Positions 8,724-16,952 are shown, numbered from the stretch's first letter. The stretch is 64,000 nt of DNA from Rhodobacter viridis (GCF_003217355.1 NZ_QJTK01000005.1:124001-188000), one strand, 5' to 3'. The notes: generated from the letters alone by a model not told the origin. Program-made: numbers and translations.

Positions 8724-9171
8724 AAAACTTCCTGAAAATCGACGCGATATCAGAGGGTTACAGGAAATGTTCCTGGCCTCTCCGACCAAGTTCCGACCAA
8801 TCATTCCGACCAAGTTTTGAGGCCCGACCGACTCAGGGCAAAGCCGCCCCATTTTGGCGGAAAAATCCGAAGCGTCACCTCGACCGGAAGGCTCAGGCGC
8901 GCATCCCCCCGTGCCGTCCGCGCCCTCCACATGCCGGGCCGCCAAAAGGGCACCCCCACCCCCCTTCCGATCCGTGCCAAGCCGAAGAGCTGGCACATCT
9001 TCGACGGCTGCCCCGTCACCTCCCTGCCCGCCGCAGAACACCCATCTGGGCGCTTCTACTGCATGGGTGCTAGCCGCTCCGCATCCGCAATTTTACATGC
9101 ACAACGTTCGTTGACATTTGACATTCACTGCGCCACCCTGCCCCCGACAGATCAAACAGGGGGCCGCAGCC
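8724..9171. other. non-coding left end of the element
   Basis: These 448 bp contain the three TCCGACCAA repeats (8781-8814) and, near 9112-9117, a TTGACA box that could drive the recombinase gene. I see no convincing gene, RNA or terminator here. Confidence 0.5.
8781..8814 (+). repeat. three direct TCCGACCAA repeats (candidate integrase arm sites)
   Basis: TCCGACCAA occurs at 8781, 8792 and 8805, with steps of 11 and 13 bp (about one helical turn), 57-90 bp inside the left attachment repeat. The same word occurs twice more inside the right end, in the same orientation. Paired clusters at both ends are the pattern of arm-type sites of tyrosine integrases. Confidence 0.6.
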
Positions 9172-9837
9172 GTGCGCCAGTTCGTAACTTACCGCCGTGT
9201 CAGCACCGAAGAACAAGGCCGCTCCGGGCTAGGGCTTGAGGCCCAGAGCCGGGACATTGACCTTTACCTTGCCAACTATGCTGAGACGCCTTTCGAGGTG
9301 CTGGGCGAGTTCCTTGACGTGACCTCGGGGCGGGACAACGACAGGCCCGAGTTGAACAAGGCGCTGGACCTGTGCCGCCGCACCGGGGCCGAATTGCTTG
9401 TCGCCAAGCTGGACCGCCTGTCCCGCCGCGTGTCCCTCATCGCCGCGCTGATGGATGATCCCAAGGTCAAGCTGCGGGTGGCATCCATGCCGAACGCGGA
9501 CAAGTTCCAGCTGCATATCTATGCCGCGCTGGCGGAACAGGAACGGGACTTCATCTCCCTGCGCACCAAGGCCGCGCTGGCCGAGGCAAAGGCCCGGGGT
9601 CAGAAGCTGGGCGGGCTCCGGGACGCCACCGGCAAGCGCAACGAGGCCATCCAGCGTGACGCCCGCAGCTTTGCCGAACGGGTGCGCCCGATAGTGCAGC
9701 CTATGCGCGCCTCCGGGGCCACCTTGGCGCAGATCGCAGAGGCCCTTGGCGGGGCTGGCATCGCGACACCTCGGGGCGGGGCTTGGACGGCAACGCAGGT
9801 CAAACGGGTGCTGGACCGGTTGGAAAGTGTTGCATAA
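9172..9837 (+). CDS. serine recombinase (resolvase/invertase family)
   Basis: I chose GTG 9172, preceded by CAGGGGGCC, giving the standard resolvase start MRQFVTYRRVSTEEQGRSGL with the catalytic serine in YRRVSTEEQ; TTG 9118 would add 18 unconserved residues. Further motifs are LLVAKLDRLSR and AALAEQERDFISLRTKAAL, then a basic C-terminal segment with a recombinase-like helix-turn-helix (TLAQIAEALGGAGIATPRGG ... TQVKRVLDR). At 221 residues it is a small resolvase/invertase, not a large serine integrase. It may act in resolution or inversion within the element; integration is better assigned to the tyrosine integrase at the other end. Confidence 0.88.
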   Translation: MRQFVTYRRVSTEEQGRSGLGLEAQSRDIDLYLANYAETPFEVLGEFLDVTSGRDNDRPELNKALDLCRRTGAELLVAKLDRLSRRVSLIAALMDDPKVKLRVASMPNADKFQLHIYAALAEQERDFISLRTKAALAEAKARGQKLGGLRDATGKRNEAIQRDARSFAERVRPIVQPMRASGATLAQIAEALGGAGIATPRGGAWTATQVKRVLDRLESVA

Positions 9838-10043
9838 ACGCCACACTTCGTCTCGCTATCTGTTTGTTTTCTCGGTCACAGAACCTGCGGCGAAAGGAAT
9901 CGATCTGTGACCGGCACAGCGATAACCCGTTGATCGGACTCACTTCGCATCAGATTGCATATCTGAGGCAAGAATAACCAAGCATTTACAATGCATTATG
10001 GCGCAACTATCGGGGCCTCAGAGACAAACTGAAAGGACACCGC

Positions 10044-10418
10044 ATGGCACATGCCGCCAACGAAATCGGGCACCTGCGCGCCCGCCTCGACTCTCTCAAC
10101 GAACAGCAGGGCGTTCTCAAAGAACAACTGGCAAAGGGGGAAGCGCAAGTCGCCGAACTGGATGCAGCGGAGGAAGAACTGACGAAACAGATCGAGGCGC
10201 TCCGGGCACAGGCCGCCGCAGTCCAGAGCCTGAAAGAACTGACAGATGCCATCGCCGCTGCCCGCACGGACGGCACGACCAGCGAAACCCAAGCCACCCG
10301 CAAACTGATTGACGCGCTCCGGGACGCGCGGGAACTGGTCGGGGATGACAACTGGATTGACGGCCTGATTGCTGCCTCCGAAGCGCACCTCCTGAAGCTG
10401 GAAGGGGCGCATCAATGA
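10044..10418 (+). CDS. small coiled-coil protein of the element
   Basis: ATG 10044 follows TGAAAGGACACC, a good ribosome site. The 124-residue product begins with about 60 residues of heptad-rich, highly charged coiled coil (LRARLDSLNEQQGVLKEQ and onward), then a helical tail with DNWIDGLIAASEAHLLKLEG. No catalytic or DNA-binding motif is visible and I do not recognise a family. Its stop overlaps the next small gene by four bases (ATGA 10415). Phage scaffold-like or accessory proteins often look like this, but nothing here proves such a role. Confidence 0.6.
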   Translation: MAHAANEIGHLRARLDSLNEQQGVLKEQLAKGEAQVAELDAAEEELTKQIEALRAQAAAVQSLKELTDAIAAARTDGTTSETQATRKLIDALRDARELVGDDNWIDGLIAASEAHLLKLEGAHQ

Positions 10419-10507
10419 CCGCCTTAGACCTCCTCATGTGGGCCTTCCGTGCCTTTGACGTCCTGTGGGTGCTGGCCGCCGCGTGGCTGGTCTGGAACAC
10501 CCTCTAG
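10415..10507 (+). CDS. 30-residue single-pass membrane peptide
   Basis: A tiny frame starts at ATG 10415, overlapping the stop of the coiled-coil gene. Its product is nearly all one hydrophobic helix (FDVLWVLAAAWLVWNTL) after a short amphipathic N-terminus. Translational coupling by the ATGA overlap supports its reality. Short membrane peptides of phage-type elements may be holin- or immunity-like, but at 30 residues no family can be named. Confidence 0.45.
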   Translation: MTALDLLMWAFRAFDVLWVLAAAWLVWNTL

Positions 10508-10627
10508 GCGCCCCCAGGGACGACGCAGGGCCTTGCTTCGGTGGGGCCTGTTGCCTCTCACGGGGGACAGGCGCCCTCTCCCCTCCGAAGACCTCCAGCA
10601 CATCGCCAACCGCAAGGAAACGCCGCC

Positions 10628-10888
10628 GTGACAGCCGCCATAACCCACGCCTTGGACCTGTTTGAACAGGCGAAGGACAACGGCATAAGCCCACACGCAG
10701 CCCCCCGGAAACACAACGCCCTAGCCGCGTGTATCCAAGCCTCTGGCCACTTAATGACCATCGCCGAGGAAGTTGCGGCGGGGCGGCTGGACGGGGACAC
10801 CGCACGTCAGTTTCTGCGCATCGCCTCCGTCTCCCTACCGAAGGCCATGAAGGCCGTCGAAGCTCTCCAGAACGCCGCCAAGCACTGA
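10628..10888 (+). CDS. small helical protein of the element, unknown
   Basis: GTG 10628 lies eight bases after AAGGAAA. The 86-residue product is alpha-helical (ITHALDLFEQAKDNG, AACIQASGHLMTIAEEVAAG, FLRIASVSLPKAMKAVEALQ). I recognise no family and no zinc, nucleotide or membrane motif. It is preceded by about 120 bp without a gene and followed by another small gene after 25 bp in the same orientation, so it sits in the element's single transcription unit. Confidence 0.55.
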   Translation: MTAAITHALDLFEQAKDNGISPHAAPRKHNALAACIQASGHLMTIAEEVAAGRLDGDTARQFLRIASVSLPKAMKAVEALQNAAKH

Positions 10889-10913
10889 CCCAACCAACCG
10901 ACAGGAACCCCCC

Positions 10914-11249
10914 ATGAACACCCAGACCACCACCCTCAACACCCTCCTGTCCGCAGCTGGGGACCGCCTTGACCAGATCGCAGGGGAACACCGCCTCAGC
11001 CGCGAACAGATCGCCGCAATGAACACCGCCCGCCTTGCCGCTGACTTCCTCTATGACCTCGCCGAGGAGTTTGCGCGGGGTGAGGCGGCCGCCCCAATGC
11101 CCAGCAGCCCGGCAATGCCGCTTTCCGCCCGCATGGTCATGGCGAAGCTTGCAGAGCTGCAATTCGGCTGCGGCGTCCATATCGCCCCGAACGCGGCGCA
11201 AGGGCAGGACCGGGAATGGGCCAAGGGGCCGTTTGACGCCGCGGCCTGA
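10914..11249 (+). CDS. small protein of the element, unknown
   Basis: ATG 10914 follows AGGAACCCCCC. The 111-residue product has two halves: a helical N-terminus (TLLSAAGDRLDQIAGEHRLS, MNTARLAADFLYDLAEEFARG) and, after a proline-rich hinge, LSARMVMAKLAELQFGCGV. The LSREQIAAMNTARLAADFL stretch could be a helix-turn-helix but is not convincing. No family recognised. A rho-independent-like hairpin follows at 11285, ending this small-gene unit. Confidence 0.55.
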   Translation: MNTQTTTLNTLLSAAGDRLDQIAGEHRLSREQIAAMNTARLAADFLYDLAEEFARGEAAAPMPSSPAMPLSARMVMAKLAELQFGCGVHIAPNAAQGQDREWAKGPFDAAA

Positions 11250-11284
11250 AACATCCCTCCGGCAGAGAATAGGCCCCACGCAAC

Positions 11285-11308
11285 GGCCCCGCTTAGGTGG
11301 GGCCTTTT
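11285..11308 (+). terminator. intrinsic terminator inside the element
   Basis: GGCCCC and GGGGCC pair around GCTTAGGT and are followed by TTTT, 35 bp after the preceding stop. This separates the small-gene unit from the winged-helix gene. Confidence 0.65.
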
Positions 11309-11417
11309 GCCTTCGCTGGGGCGGTTGCCCAAGCCGCCCGAAGCTGCCTAAATCAGGCGACCCGGAAGCAAGGCACTGACGGGGCTAAGCAACAAAGAAA
11401 TTTTGAGGGAACACCAC

Positions 11418-11780
11418 ATGGCCGCCGAAGACGACGTTAGGGCCAACATGCGCCGCCTCTTTCGCATCGTTGAGGAGATACGGGACCAATACCCCCGCAT
11501 GGAACTTGGGCAGGTGGCTGTCCTTCTGTCCGTTCTCTCTGATCCGGGGATGCGTGCGACCGACCTGAGAAGCCGGGTGGGACTGCAGAAATCCGCGCTA
11601 TCCCGCAACGTCCGGGCACTCTCGCAAACGTCATATCTACAGGACGAAGACGGGGGCCAGCGCCAAGGGCTGAACCTGATAGTCCAAGCGATTGACCCTT
11701 TCGACAGTAGGGCACACCTTCTCAACCCAACAAAGAAGGGCAAAGCACTGGCCAAGAAACTGTCCGACATGCTGGGATGA
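11418..11780 (+). CDS. winged-helix (MarR-like) DNA-binding protein of the element
   Basis: The start at ATG 11418 has a TGAGGGA ribosome site at 11405-11410. The 120-residue product has a MarR-like core: helices around VAVLLSVLSDPGMRATDLRS, a recognition helix in VGLQKSALSRNVRALSQ, and a wing region with acidic turn (YLQDEDGGQRQ) followed by a C-terminal helix (TKKGKALAKKLSDML). It is likely to act as the element's repressor or initiator. Immediately downstream (11808 onward) lies the repeated ATTA...ACAGGA sequence, the obvious candidate target. Direct binding is inferred from position only. Confidence 0.65.
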   Translation: MAAEDDVRANMRRLFRIVEEIRDQYPRMELGQVAVLLSVLSDPGMRATDLRSRVGLQKSALSRNVRALSQTSYLQDEDGGQRQGLNLIVQAIDPFDSRAHLLNPTKKGKALAKKLSDMLG

Positions 11781-12282
11781 CAAGAAGTCTATCGGGTCTA
11801 ATCGGGGATTACCCCTTACTACAGGACCGGGCCTCCCATCCCCCCAAAAAACACAATGTTAAAACAGATGACAGCCACGCCAATAGGCGCGGCCTTTTGC
11901 GCTTTCACGGGGCCGAGGGCGGGACTTCGTCAGCACATTGAATTAGGACGCACTACAGGACAGGGCGGTTGGTCTGATTACCACTCACCACAGGACGGGT
12001 CAGCTCTGCCTGATTAGGTCGTACCACAGGAAGGGGCCTCCGGCTCAATTACCCCTCACTACAGGACAGGGGCTCCCCTAAACAATCTCTCTAACATGTA
12101 ACGGATGCGCCAAGTCGGCGGCACCGCACCTCCTCCCCATCATCGCTGATCTTCCGCATGGCCTCCCCCGCATAACCTGCGGCGCTGTCTCCTTCCCAGC
12201 CCCGCAAGGTGCCTGTGGCGGGCGATGCAGGGGAAGTCATGCCGAGGATCACCCTAGCCCACGCCACACTGAAAGGAACCAC
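11781..12282. other. 502-bp gene-free region with repeat array
   Basis: This stretch between the winged-helix gene and the next gene holds five copies of an ATTA...ACAGGA...GGG repeat (11808 and 11942-12072). Bases 12090-12270 show nothing I can name; a 63-residue frame on the minus strand there lacks support. It could be a replication origin, an operator cluster or a leader RNA. Confidence 0.5.
11942..12072 (+). repeat. iteron-like array, 4 units of 35-36 bp plus one distant unit at 11808
   Basis: Units start with ATTA at 11942, 11977, 12013 and 12048 (steps 35, 36, 35). Each carries ATTA, six variable bases, then AC(T/C)ACAGGA and GGG, for example CACTACAGGACAGGG in the first. A fifth unit sits at 11808-11831, 134 bp upstream. 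The first and last halves are better conserved than the middle. Spacer lengths are fixed but there is no identical long repeat, so this is not a CRISPR. Confidence 0.75.
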
Positions 12283-12861
12283 ATGAAATTTGACCTAACC
12301 TCCCAAGACGCCGCTCTCGAAGCCGCAACCGCCGCCATCCACGCCCGCATCCCCGACCTCGGGAACCTCACATGGGCCGATTATTGCGCCCGGAACGATC
12401 ACGCAGCAGTCGCCCACCTTGACCCCGGCACAGCCTCCCAGATCCTGCGGAAGCGGGGAACGCGGCACCCGGTCCCGTTCTTCGAAGATGACGGCACGGT
12501 GTCCTTGCGCGTCCCTGTGCGCTTCCGTGGCCAGACCCTGACCGCGCTGGTCAACCTTGCCGACTGGATCACGTTGCAGGAGGGGGGCTATCGCGGCCTG
12601 TGGTGCGTGAACGCCAGCGGTGCGGGGCAACCGACCGTCAAAGCATGGCGTCCGATGGCCCGTGGCGGCACCGCGAACATGCAGCCGATTGCCCGCGTGA
12701 TTCTGAAAGGGGACGAGAAGTCCCGCGCCAAGTTCCTAAACGGCAACAGCTTCGACCTTCGCCGCAAGAACCTGCAACGCATCGACTGCGCCCAAGGTCG
12801 CCACCTCACCAACTCCCGTGCGCTGGCCCGTGACGGCATCGACCAGATCCCCAAGGGCTGA
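12283..12861 (+). CDS. HNH/AP2-like protein of the element
   Basis: ATG 12283 follows CTGAAAGGAACCAC. The 192-residue product ends with FLNGNSFDLRRKNLQR, the NGNxxDLRRxNL pattern seen at the C-terminal end of phage HNH endonucleases and AP2-type DNA-binding domains. The expected paired histidines of an active HNH site are not evident, so it may bind DNA without cutting. The N-terminal half (DLGNLTWADYCARNDHAAVA, ILRKRGTRHPVPFFEDDG) is unfamiliar. It is convergent with the integrase, whose stop lies 46 bp away. Only the C-terminal motif supports the call. Confidence 0.5.
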   Translation: MKFDLTSQDAALEAATAAIHARIPDLGNLTWADYCARNDHAAVAHLDPGTASQILRKRGTRHPVPFFEDDGTVSLRVPVRFRGQTLTALVNLADWITLQEGGYRGLWCVNASGAGQPTVKAWRPMARGGTANMQPIARVILKGDEKSRAKFLNGNSFDLRRKNLQRIDCAQGRHLTNSRALARDGIDQIPKG

Positions 12862-12907
12862 CACCGCCCGCGCCCGCCAAGGCTCTCAGGGGGCCTCTCC
12901 GGGCCTC

Positions 12908-14344
12908 CTAGACTCCCTGCCCTGCATCCCCTGCCGGAAGCTGCACCGCCTCCACACAGGCCCGCAACTGGGCCGGGGAAGCGCCCTTTGTGTAAACCCC
13001 AAAGGTCAGATCCTTCTTGTCCGGGACATGCCCGATCACGTCCGCGATGGTCTCTCGGGCTATCCCGGCATGGCGGGCCTGAGTTGTGAACCAGCGCCGG
13101 GCGGAGTGGAAGTTCACAAGGCTGCGGCGCTTGCCATCGCGCTTGTCTTCGACCCCCAGCGCCTCCCGGAACCTGCGGAAGCGTTTGCCGAAGGTGTCAG
13201 CCGGGCGGGTGTCGTGCGCCAGTTCGTGAAAGAGCCACGCAGTCGGGGCCTTGTCCTTCCTCCGCCTCTCGATGATCCCCAGAAGGTCAGGATGCACGGG
13301 CACGGGGCGGGCCGCCGCCTCGGTCTTGCCCTGTTGAATGTCGAAGACCAGCCCAGCGCCTTCCGGCCCCTCCCGGACCTCCTCGACCCACAGCGTCAAC
13401 ACCTCGGCCAGCCGCATCCCCGACAGCAGCGAGACACGCAGCACATCGCGGATCAATTCGTCATTCCCCGGAAGGCGGCTAGGCGGAGCCGGGGCGAACA
13501 AGAGCGCCTTGACCTCCTCCTCCGTGAAGGGCCGTTCTTCTTCGCTCCGACTGCCCCGCTCGACACGCTTTCCCCGGCGCGGCGTGACCTGACCGGACCA
13601 CGGCCAGCCTTCATCCCGGCGGACCCCCTGAGGCAGATCGACGTGACCCCGCGCGGCCAGCCACGACCAATAGCCCCGAAGCGCCGAGAAGTGCTTCTTC
13701 TGCGTTGCCGGGTGCTTTTCTTCCAGAACCTCGGTCACATATCTGCCAGCCTCTCGCCGCCCGATCCGGTCTAGGGTCAGGGCCGGGCGCTGCGCCTCCG
13801 CCCACTTCACGAAACACCCGAGGTTTGACCGCCGTTCGGTGAGGGTCTTCGGGGCATAGTCGGCGCGGGAAAGGAATGTCTCGACAAGCGCACGGGGAAG
13901 TTCACGCCCATGCAGAGCGTCAAGGAACGCCTCTTGCTCCTCCTCACTGCCAAGCGCCTCCAAGGTGCTTTCCGCTGACAACTCGGCGGCCTCCAAGGGC
14001 GACAGGCCCACATCCTCCGGCCCATCAGGCCCCAGATGCTCGACAGCGGCGATGGCCTCACGATGCAAGCGCCCCAGCTCCCGGGCCGTCATGGTTTCGG
14101 CCTCTACCGCTTTCCCTTCCCGGATATGCGCGAACAGGACCGAGGTTTCCGCCTCCAGCTCATCGCGCAGCCGCCGCGCCTCGCGCTTGTCGGAGGTCCG
14201 CAGGTTGACCAGATAGGTTGCCCGCTGCTGGCCCGTTCGGGGGTCTTTCAGGGCCGCGCGACAGGCCGCCGGAATGTCCCGTTTGAACCACCAAGTCAGG
14301 CCACGCAGATCAAGCAGCCTGTCCGCATTTTTCCGCTTTGCCAT
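12908..14344 (-). CDS. tyrosine recombinase (integrase) of the element
   Basis: The 478-residue product (from ATG 14344) has an N-terminal arm-binding region (LRGLTWWFKRDIPAACRAAL, YLVNLRTSDKREARRL), a core-binding domain (FLSRADYAPKTLTERRSNLG) and a C-terminal catalytic domain with first arginine in LLSGMRLAEVLTLW, HSARRWF (His-x-x-Arg), VIGHVPDKKDL and the tyrosine in FGVYTKG. All catalytic residues are present, so it is probably active. It lies at the right end of the element and reads inward; two TCCGACCAA repeats sit 7-29 bp upstream of its start, so binding there could also repress its own promoter. TTG 14359 is a weaker alternative start. Confidence 0.92.
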   Translation of the reverse strand: MAKRKNADRLLDLRGLTWWFKRDIPAACRAALKDPRTGQQRATYLVNLRTSDKREARRLRDELEAETSVLFAHIREGKAVEAETMTARELGRLHREAIAAVEHLGPDGPEDVGLSPLEAAELSAESTLEALGSEEEQEAFLDALHGRELPRALVETFLSRADYAPKTLTERRSNLGCFVKWAEAQRPALTLDRIGRREAGRYVTEVLEEKHPATQKKHFSALRGYWSWLAARGHVDLPQGVRRDEGWPWSGQVTPRRGKRVERGSRSEEERPFTEEEVKALLFAPAPPSRLPGNDELIRDVLRVSLLSGMRLAEVLTLWVEEVREGPEGAGLVFDIQQGKTEAAARPVPVHPDLLGIIERRRKDKAPTAWLFHELAHDTRPADTFGKRFRRFREALGVEDKRDGKRRSLVNFHSARRWFTTQARHAGIARETIADVIGHVPDKKDLTFGVYTKGASPAQLRACVEAVQLPAGDAGQGV

Positions 14345-14350
14345 CGCAGT

Positions 14351-14373
14351 TCCGACCAATGTCTCCGACCAAT
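14351..14373 (+). repeat. two direct TCCGACCAA repeats at the right end
   Basis: TCCGACCAAT occurs at 14351 and 14364, 13 bp apart, between the integrase start and the right attachment repeat (54-76 bp from it). The same word occurs three times inside the left end in the same orientation. Confidence 0.6.
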
Positions 14374-14426
14374 TTTAGGCCGCCCAAGCCCTTATATTGA
14401 AAGGAATAACTGGAAACAAGCGTTTT

Positions 14427-14458
14427 GGGTTCGATCCCCCTCAGCTCCACCAAGCCGT
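14427..14458. repeat. right attachment repeat
   Basis: An exact copy of the last 26 bases of tRNA-Ala plus six flanking bases, without the rest of a tRNA. It marks the far end of the element. Confidence 0.9.
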
Positions 14459-14538
14459 TTCCAGACAATGGGTAAAATGACAAAGCCGCGCGGCTCATAG
14501 CGCTGTCGGCTGCTTTCTTTCGCCAACTTCCGATCTTG

Positions 14539-16590
14539 TCAGAGTTTCGCGCCCGGCGGCGGCAAGGCCTCGAACGGTTGTGCGGGTCCGAAGCGGAAGC
14601 CCTGCCCCTCCAGACAGCCAAGCCCGCGCAGATAGACCGCGGCCTTGTCGGTTTCGACACCCTCGGCCACGGTTTCGAGCCCGAGCACCGCCGCCAGATC
14701 GAGAATCGCGCGCAAAATCGCGCCGTTGCGATGATCGCCCGAGAGGCCGAGCACGAAGGACTTGTCGAGCTTGATCCGGTCGATCGGCAGATCCCGCAAA
14801 TGCGACAGCGACGCAAAGCCCGTGCCGAAATCATCCAATGCGATCCGCATCCCCTGCGCCCGCAAGCGCTTGAACCCCTGCGCGAGCACGTCGGCGCGTT
14901 GCCCCAGCAACACGGTCTCGACCACCTCGAGTTCGAGCAGTTGCGGGGAAAGCCCGCGCGCAGAGATCAGCGCCAGAATCTGCTCGGCGAAATCCATGCC
15001 CCGGAGCGAGGCCTCGGAGAAATTGACCCCCACCCGGACCAGCCGCGGCGCGTCCCGCTTCAGATCGGCCAGCACCGCGTCGAGCACATTGCCATCGACC
15101 AGCCGGGCGCAATCGACATCTTCGAGCGCCGCCCCCCAAAGCTCGGGGGTGGAGATCGTCCCTTCAGGGGTGAGGATCCGCGCCAGCGCCTCGTAGCCGA
15201 CGATGCGGTGGCTATCGAGCCGCACCTTGGGCTGATACCAGGCGCGAATCCGGCCGTCGCGCGCGGCTTCCTGCACGAAGGCGACCGCCGTGCGGCGGGC
15301 GTCGAAACGCGCACGCAGCGGGCCGCGCAGGAAGGCCGCAGAGCCGGGCCGGACCGATTTCACCTCCGACAGGGCCTGACGGGCACAGCGCAAAAGCCCT
15401 TCGGCATCGGTGGCATCGGCGGGAAAGGTCGCGAGCCCGATGCAGGCCGTCAGCCTTGTCGCCGCAATCTCGAAAGGTTGCGCCATCGCGGCCTGGGCCT
15501 CGCGGGTCAGGCGTTCGGCCGCGGCATCGGCATCGGCCGCGGGCAGAAGCAGGGCGAATTCGTCACCGCCGAGCCGCGCCGCCACACCGGCCGCCCCCAC
15601 CAGCCCCGCAAGGCGCACCGCAACATCCCGCAACAACTCGTCCGCAGCATCGGCGCCGAGCATGTCGTTCACCGCGTTGAAATCATCAAGGTCGAGCAGA
15701 ACCAGCGCAAAGGGCCCACCTTCCAGCGCGGTCTGCAGGCGGCGATGGAACAGGCGGCGATTGGCAAGCCCGGTCAATTCGTCGATGTTGGCGGCCTGCC
15801 AGAGCCGCTGCTGATCCTCATGGAACTGGGTGACATCGTTCAGCACCCCGGCAATGCGCACCATCTGCCCGCCCAGCCACTCGCCCTCGGCCTGCAGCTG
15901 CACCCGGCGCAGCTCACCCGTGGGCGTCGCCAGAACGGCCTCCTGCGCGAGCGGCTCCTGCGTGCGGGCGAGCCGCGCCAGATCGGCCCGGATCGCCGTG
16001 CGCACCTTGGCCGAGACGAAGCGTTCGAGCATCTGATCCAGCGTCAGCCCCACCGCGGGCACCAGGCCGAGCATCTCGAACACCCGATCCGAGGCCTCGA
16101 TCTCGCCGGTTTCGGGATCGAGCGCAAAGGCCCCGACCCCGGCCATGCGTTCGATCTGCGCCAGCCAGCGCGCACGCAGCTGTGCGATGACGCCCGAGCG
16201 CGCCTGTTCCTGATCGCGCAGATACTGCCGCCCGGCGTCGACCAGGACAAAGCCGATATGCCCCCCCTCCCCCGAGATCTGCGCGCTGAGAAGACAATGC
16301 CGCAGCCCCCCGGCGCCATCGGGCAGGGGCAGCGTCACCTCGTCGATATGGCCTTGCAGGCGCAGCTGCGGCCACAGATGCGTCTTCCAGTAGACCTGTC
16401 CGGGCGGGGCCAGAAGCTGCACGAAACTGCACTCGCCGATCACCGCCGCGGCGGGTTGGGACAGCCAGCGCAGAAGCGTGGCATTGACCGCCAGAATCGT
16501 CCCCTCGGCATCGGTGAGCACCAGCCCGCAGGGCAGAAGATCTGCCTCGGGTCCGAAACCGCTGGCCAGAAAGGCGGGAAAATCCATCAT
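14539..16590 (-). CDS. PAS-GGDEF-EAL cyclic-di-GMP enzyme
   Basis: I chose ATG 16590 (MMDFPAFLASGFGPEADL); frames further upstream look non-coding. A PAS-type domain (LPCGLVLTDAEGTILAVNATLL) opens the protein, another follows near residues 160-290, then a GGDEF domain with an intact [10 protein letters not shown] (about residue 338) and an EAL domain with intact YEALARI (about residue 466), FSEASL and DDFGTGFASL. It lacks membrane segments and is probably cytoplasmic. Both catalytic motifs are intact, so it could make or degrade cyclic-di-GMP; the balance cannot be read from sequence. It has no operon partner and lies just outside the integrated element. Confidence 0.9.
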   Translation of the reverse strand: MMDFPAFLASGFGPEADLLPCGLVLTDAEGTILAVNATLLRWLSQPAAAVIGECSFVQLLAPPGQVYWKTHLWPQLRLQGHIDEVTLPLPDGAGGLRHCLLSAQISGEGGHIGFVLVDAGRQYLRDQEQARSGVIAQLRARWLAQIERMAGVGAFALDPETGEIEASDRVFEMLGLVPAVGLTLDQMLERFVSAKVRTAIRADLARLARTQEPLAQEAVLATPTGELRRVQLQAEGEWLGGQMVRIAGVLNDVTQFHEDQQRLWQAANIDELTGLANRRLFHRRLQTALEGGPFALVLLDLDDFNAVNDMLGADAADELLRDVAVRLAGLVGAAGVAARLGGDEFALLLPAADADAAAERLTREAQAAMAQPFEIAATRLTACIGLATFPADATDAEGLLRCARQALSEVKSVRPGSAAFLRGPLRARFDARRTAVAFVQEAARDGRIRAWYQPKVRLDSHRIVGYEALARILTPEGTISTPELWGAALEDVDCARLVDGNVLDAVLADLKRDAPRLVRVGVNFSEASLRGMDFAEQILALISARGLSPQLLELEVVETVLLGQRADVLAQGFKRLRAQGMRIALDDFGTGFASLSHLRDLPIDRIKLDKSFVLGLSGDHRNGAILRAILDLAAVLGLETVAEGVETDKAAVYLRGLGCLEGQGFRFGPAQPFEALPPPGAKL

Positions 16591-16952
16591 CGCCCGACCA
16601 CCCGACCGCAAGACAGGCCCATCCGCCCCCCCTCGCGCAGGATGCGCGGGGCGTCGCACGGACCGACAGCTTGCGGTTTCGTCACGCGAAAATCCTCCCG
16701 AGGCGGGACCGATCCCGGTCTCGCGCCTCCTGATTACACCCGAGTTGCCACCAAATCCTTGATGCGCCCCCGAATTTCACATCTCCATGCATATTTTTCG
16801 CGCCGCAGCGGCCCCGATCCGTCAGGGTTAAAGAATCCTTGCCGGAACCCGAACACAGGCGCAGAATTTACAACCAAAGCGTGTCGAACTCCAGTCACAT
16901 CAGGTCGGATTTCACGCAGGACGCGCAGAGGGTCGGAGTGCGGGAGGACGCG
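16591..16952. other. divergent intergenic region
   Basis: This region separates the GGDEF-EAL gene and the FG-GAP/RTX gene, which point away from each other, so both promoters should lie here. An open frame in the last 114 bp (from TTG 16839) continues into the RTX gene but has no ribosome site. I see no clear operator. Confidence 0.4.

Larger units (their letters stand above)
8692..14458. mobile_element. 5.77-kb integrative element in tRNA-Ala(CGC)
   Basis: The element is bounded by a perfect 32-bp direct repeat (8692-8723 and 14427-14458) formed by the 3' end of tRNA-Ala plus six following bases. It encodes a tyrosine integrase next to the right end (reading inward), a serine recombinase next to the left end, six other small genes in one orientation, and a 35-36 bp period repeat array. 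No capsid, conjugation, toxin or resistance gene is recognisable, so it could be a phage satellite, a decayed prophage or a small mobilisable island. Genes inside carry ribosome sites of the AAAGGA/AGGAA type and mostly lack recognisable families. Confidence 0.88.

Noticed and set aside
11808-12072. CRISPR array
   Set aside because: Units are divergent, with only short conserved cores and no identical long repeats or cas genes.
12091-12282. 63-codon minus-strand gene in the element
   Set aside because: No ribosome site, no similarity, and it overlaps the presumed control region of the HNH-like gene.
14427-14458. second tRNA-Ala gene
   Set aside because: Only the last 26 bases of the tRNA are present; this is the attachment-site copy.
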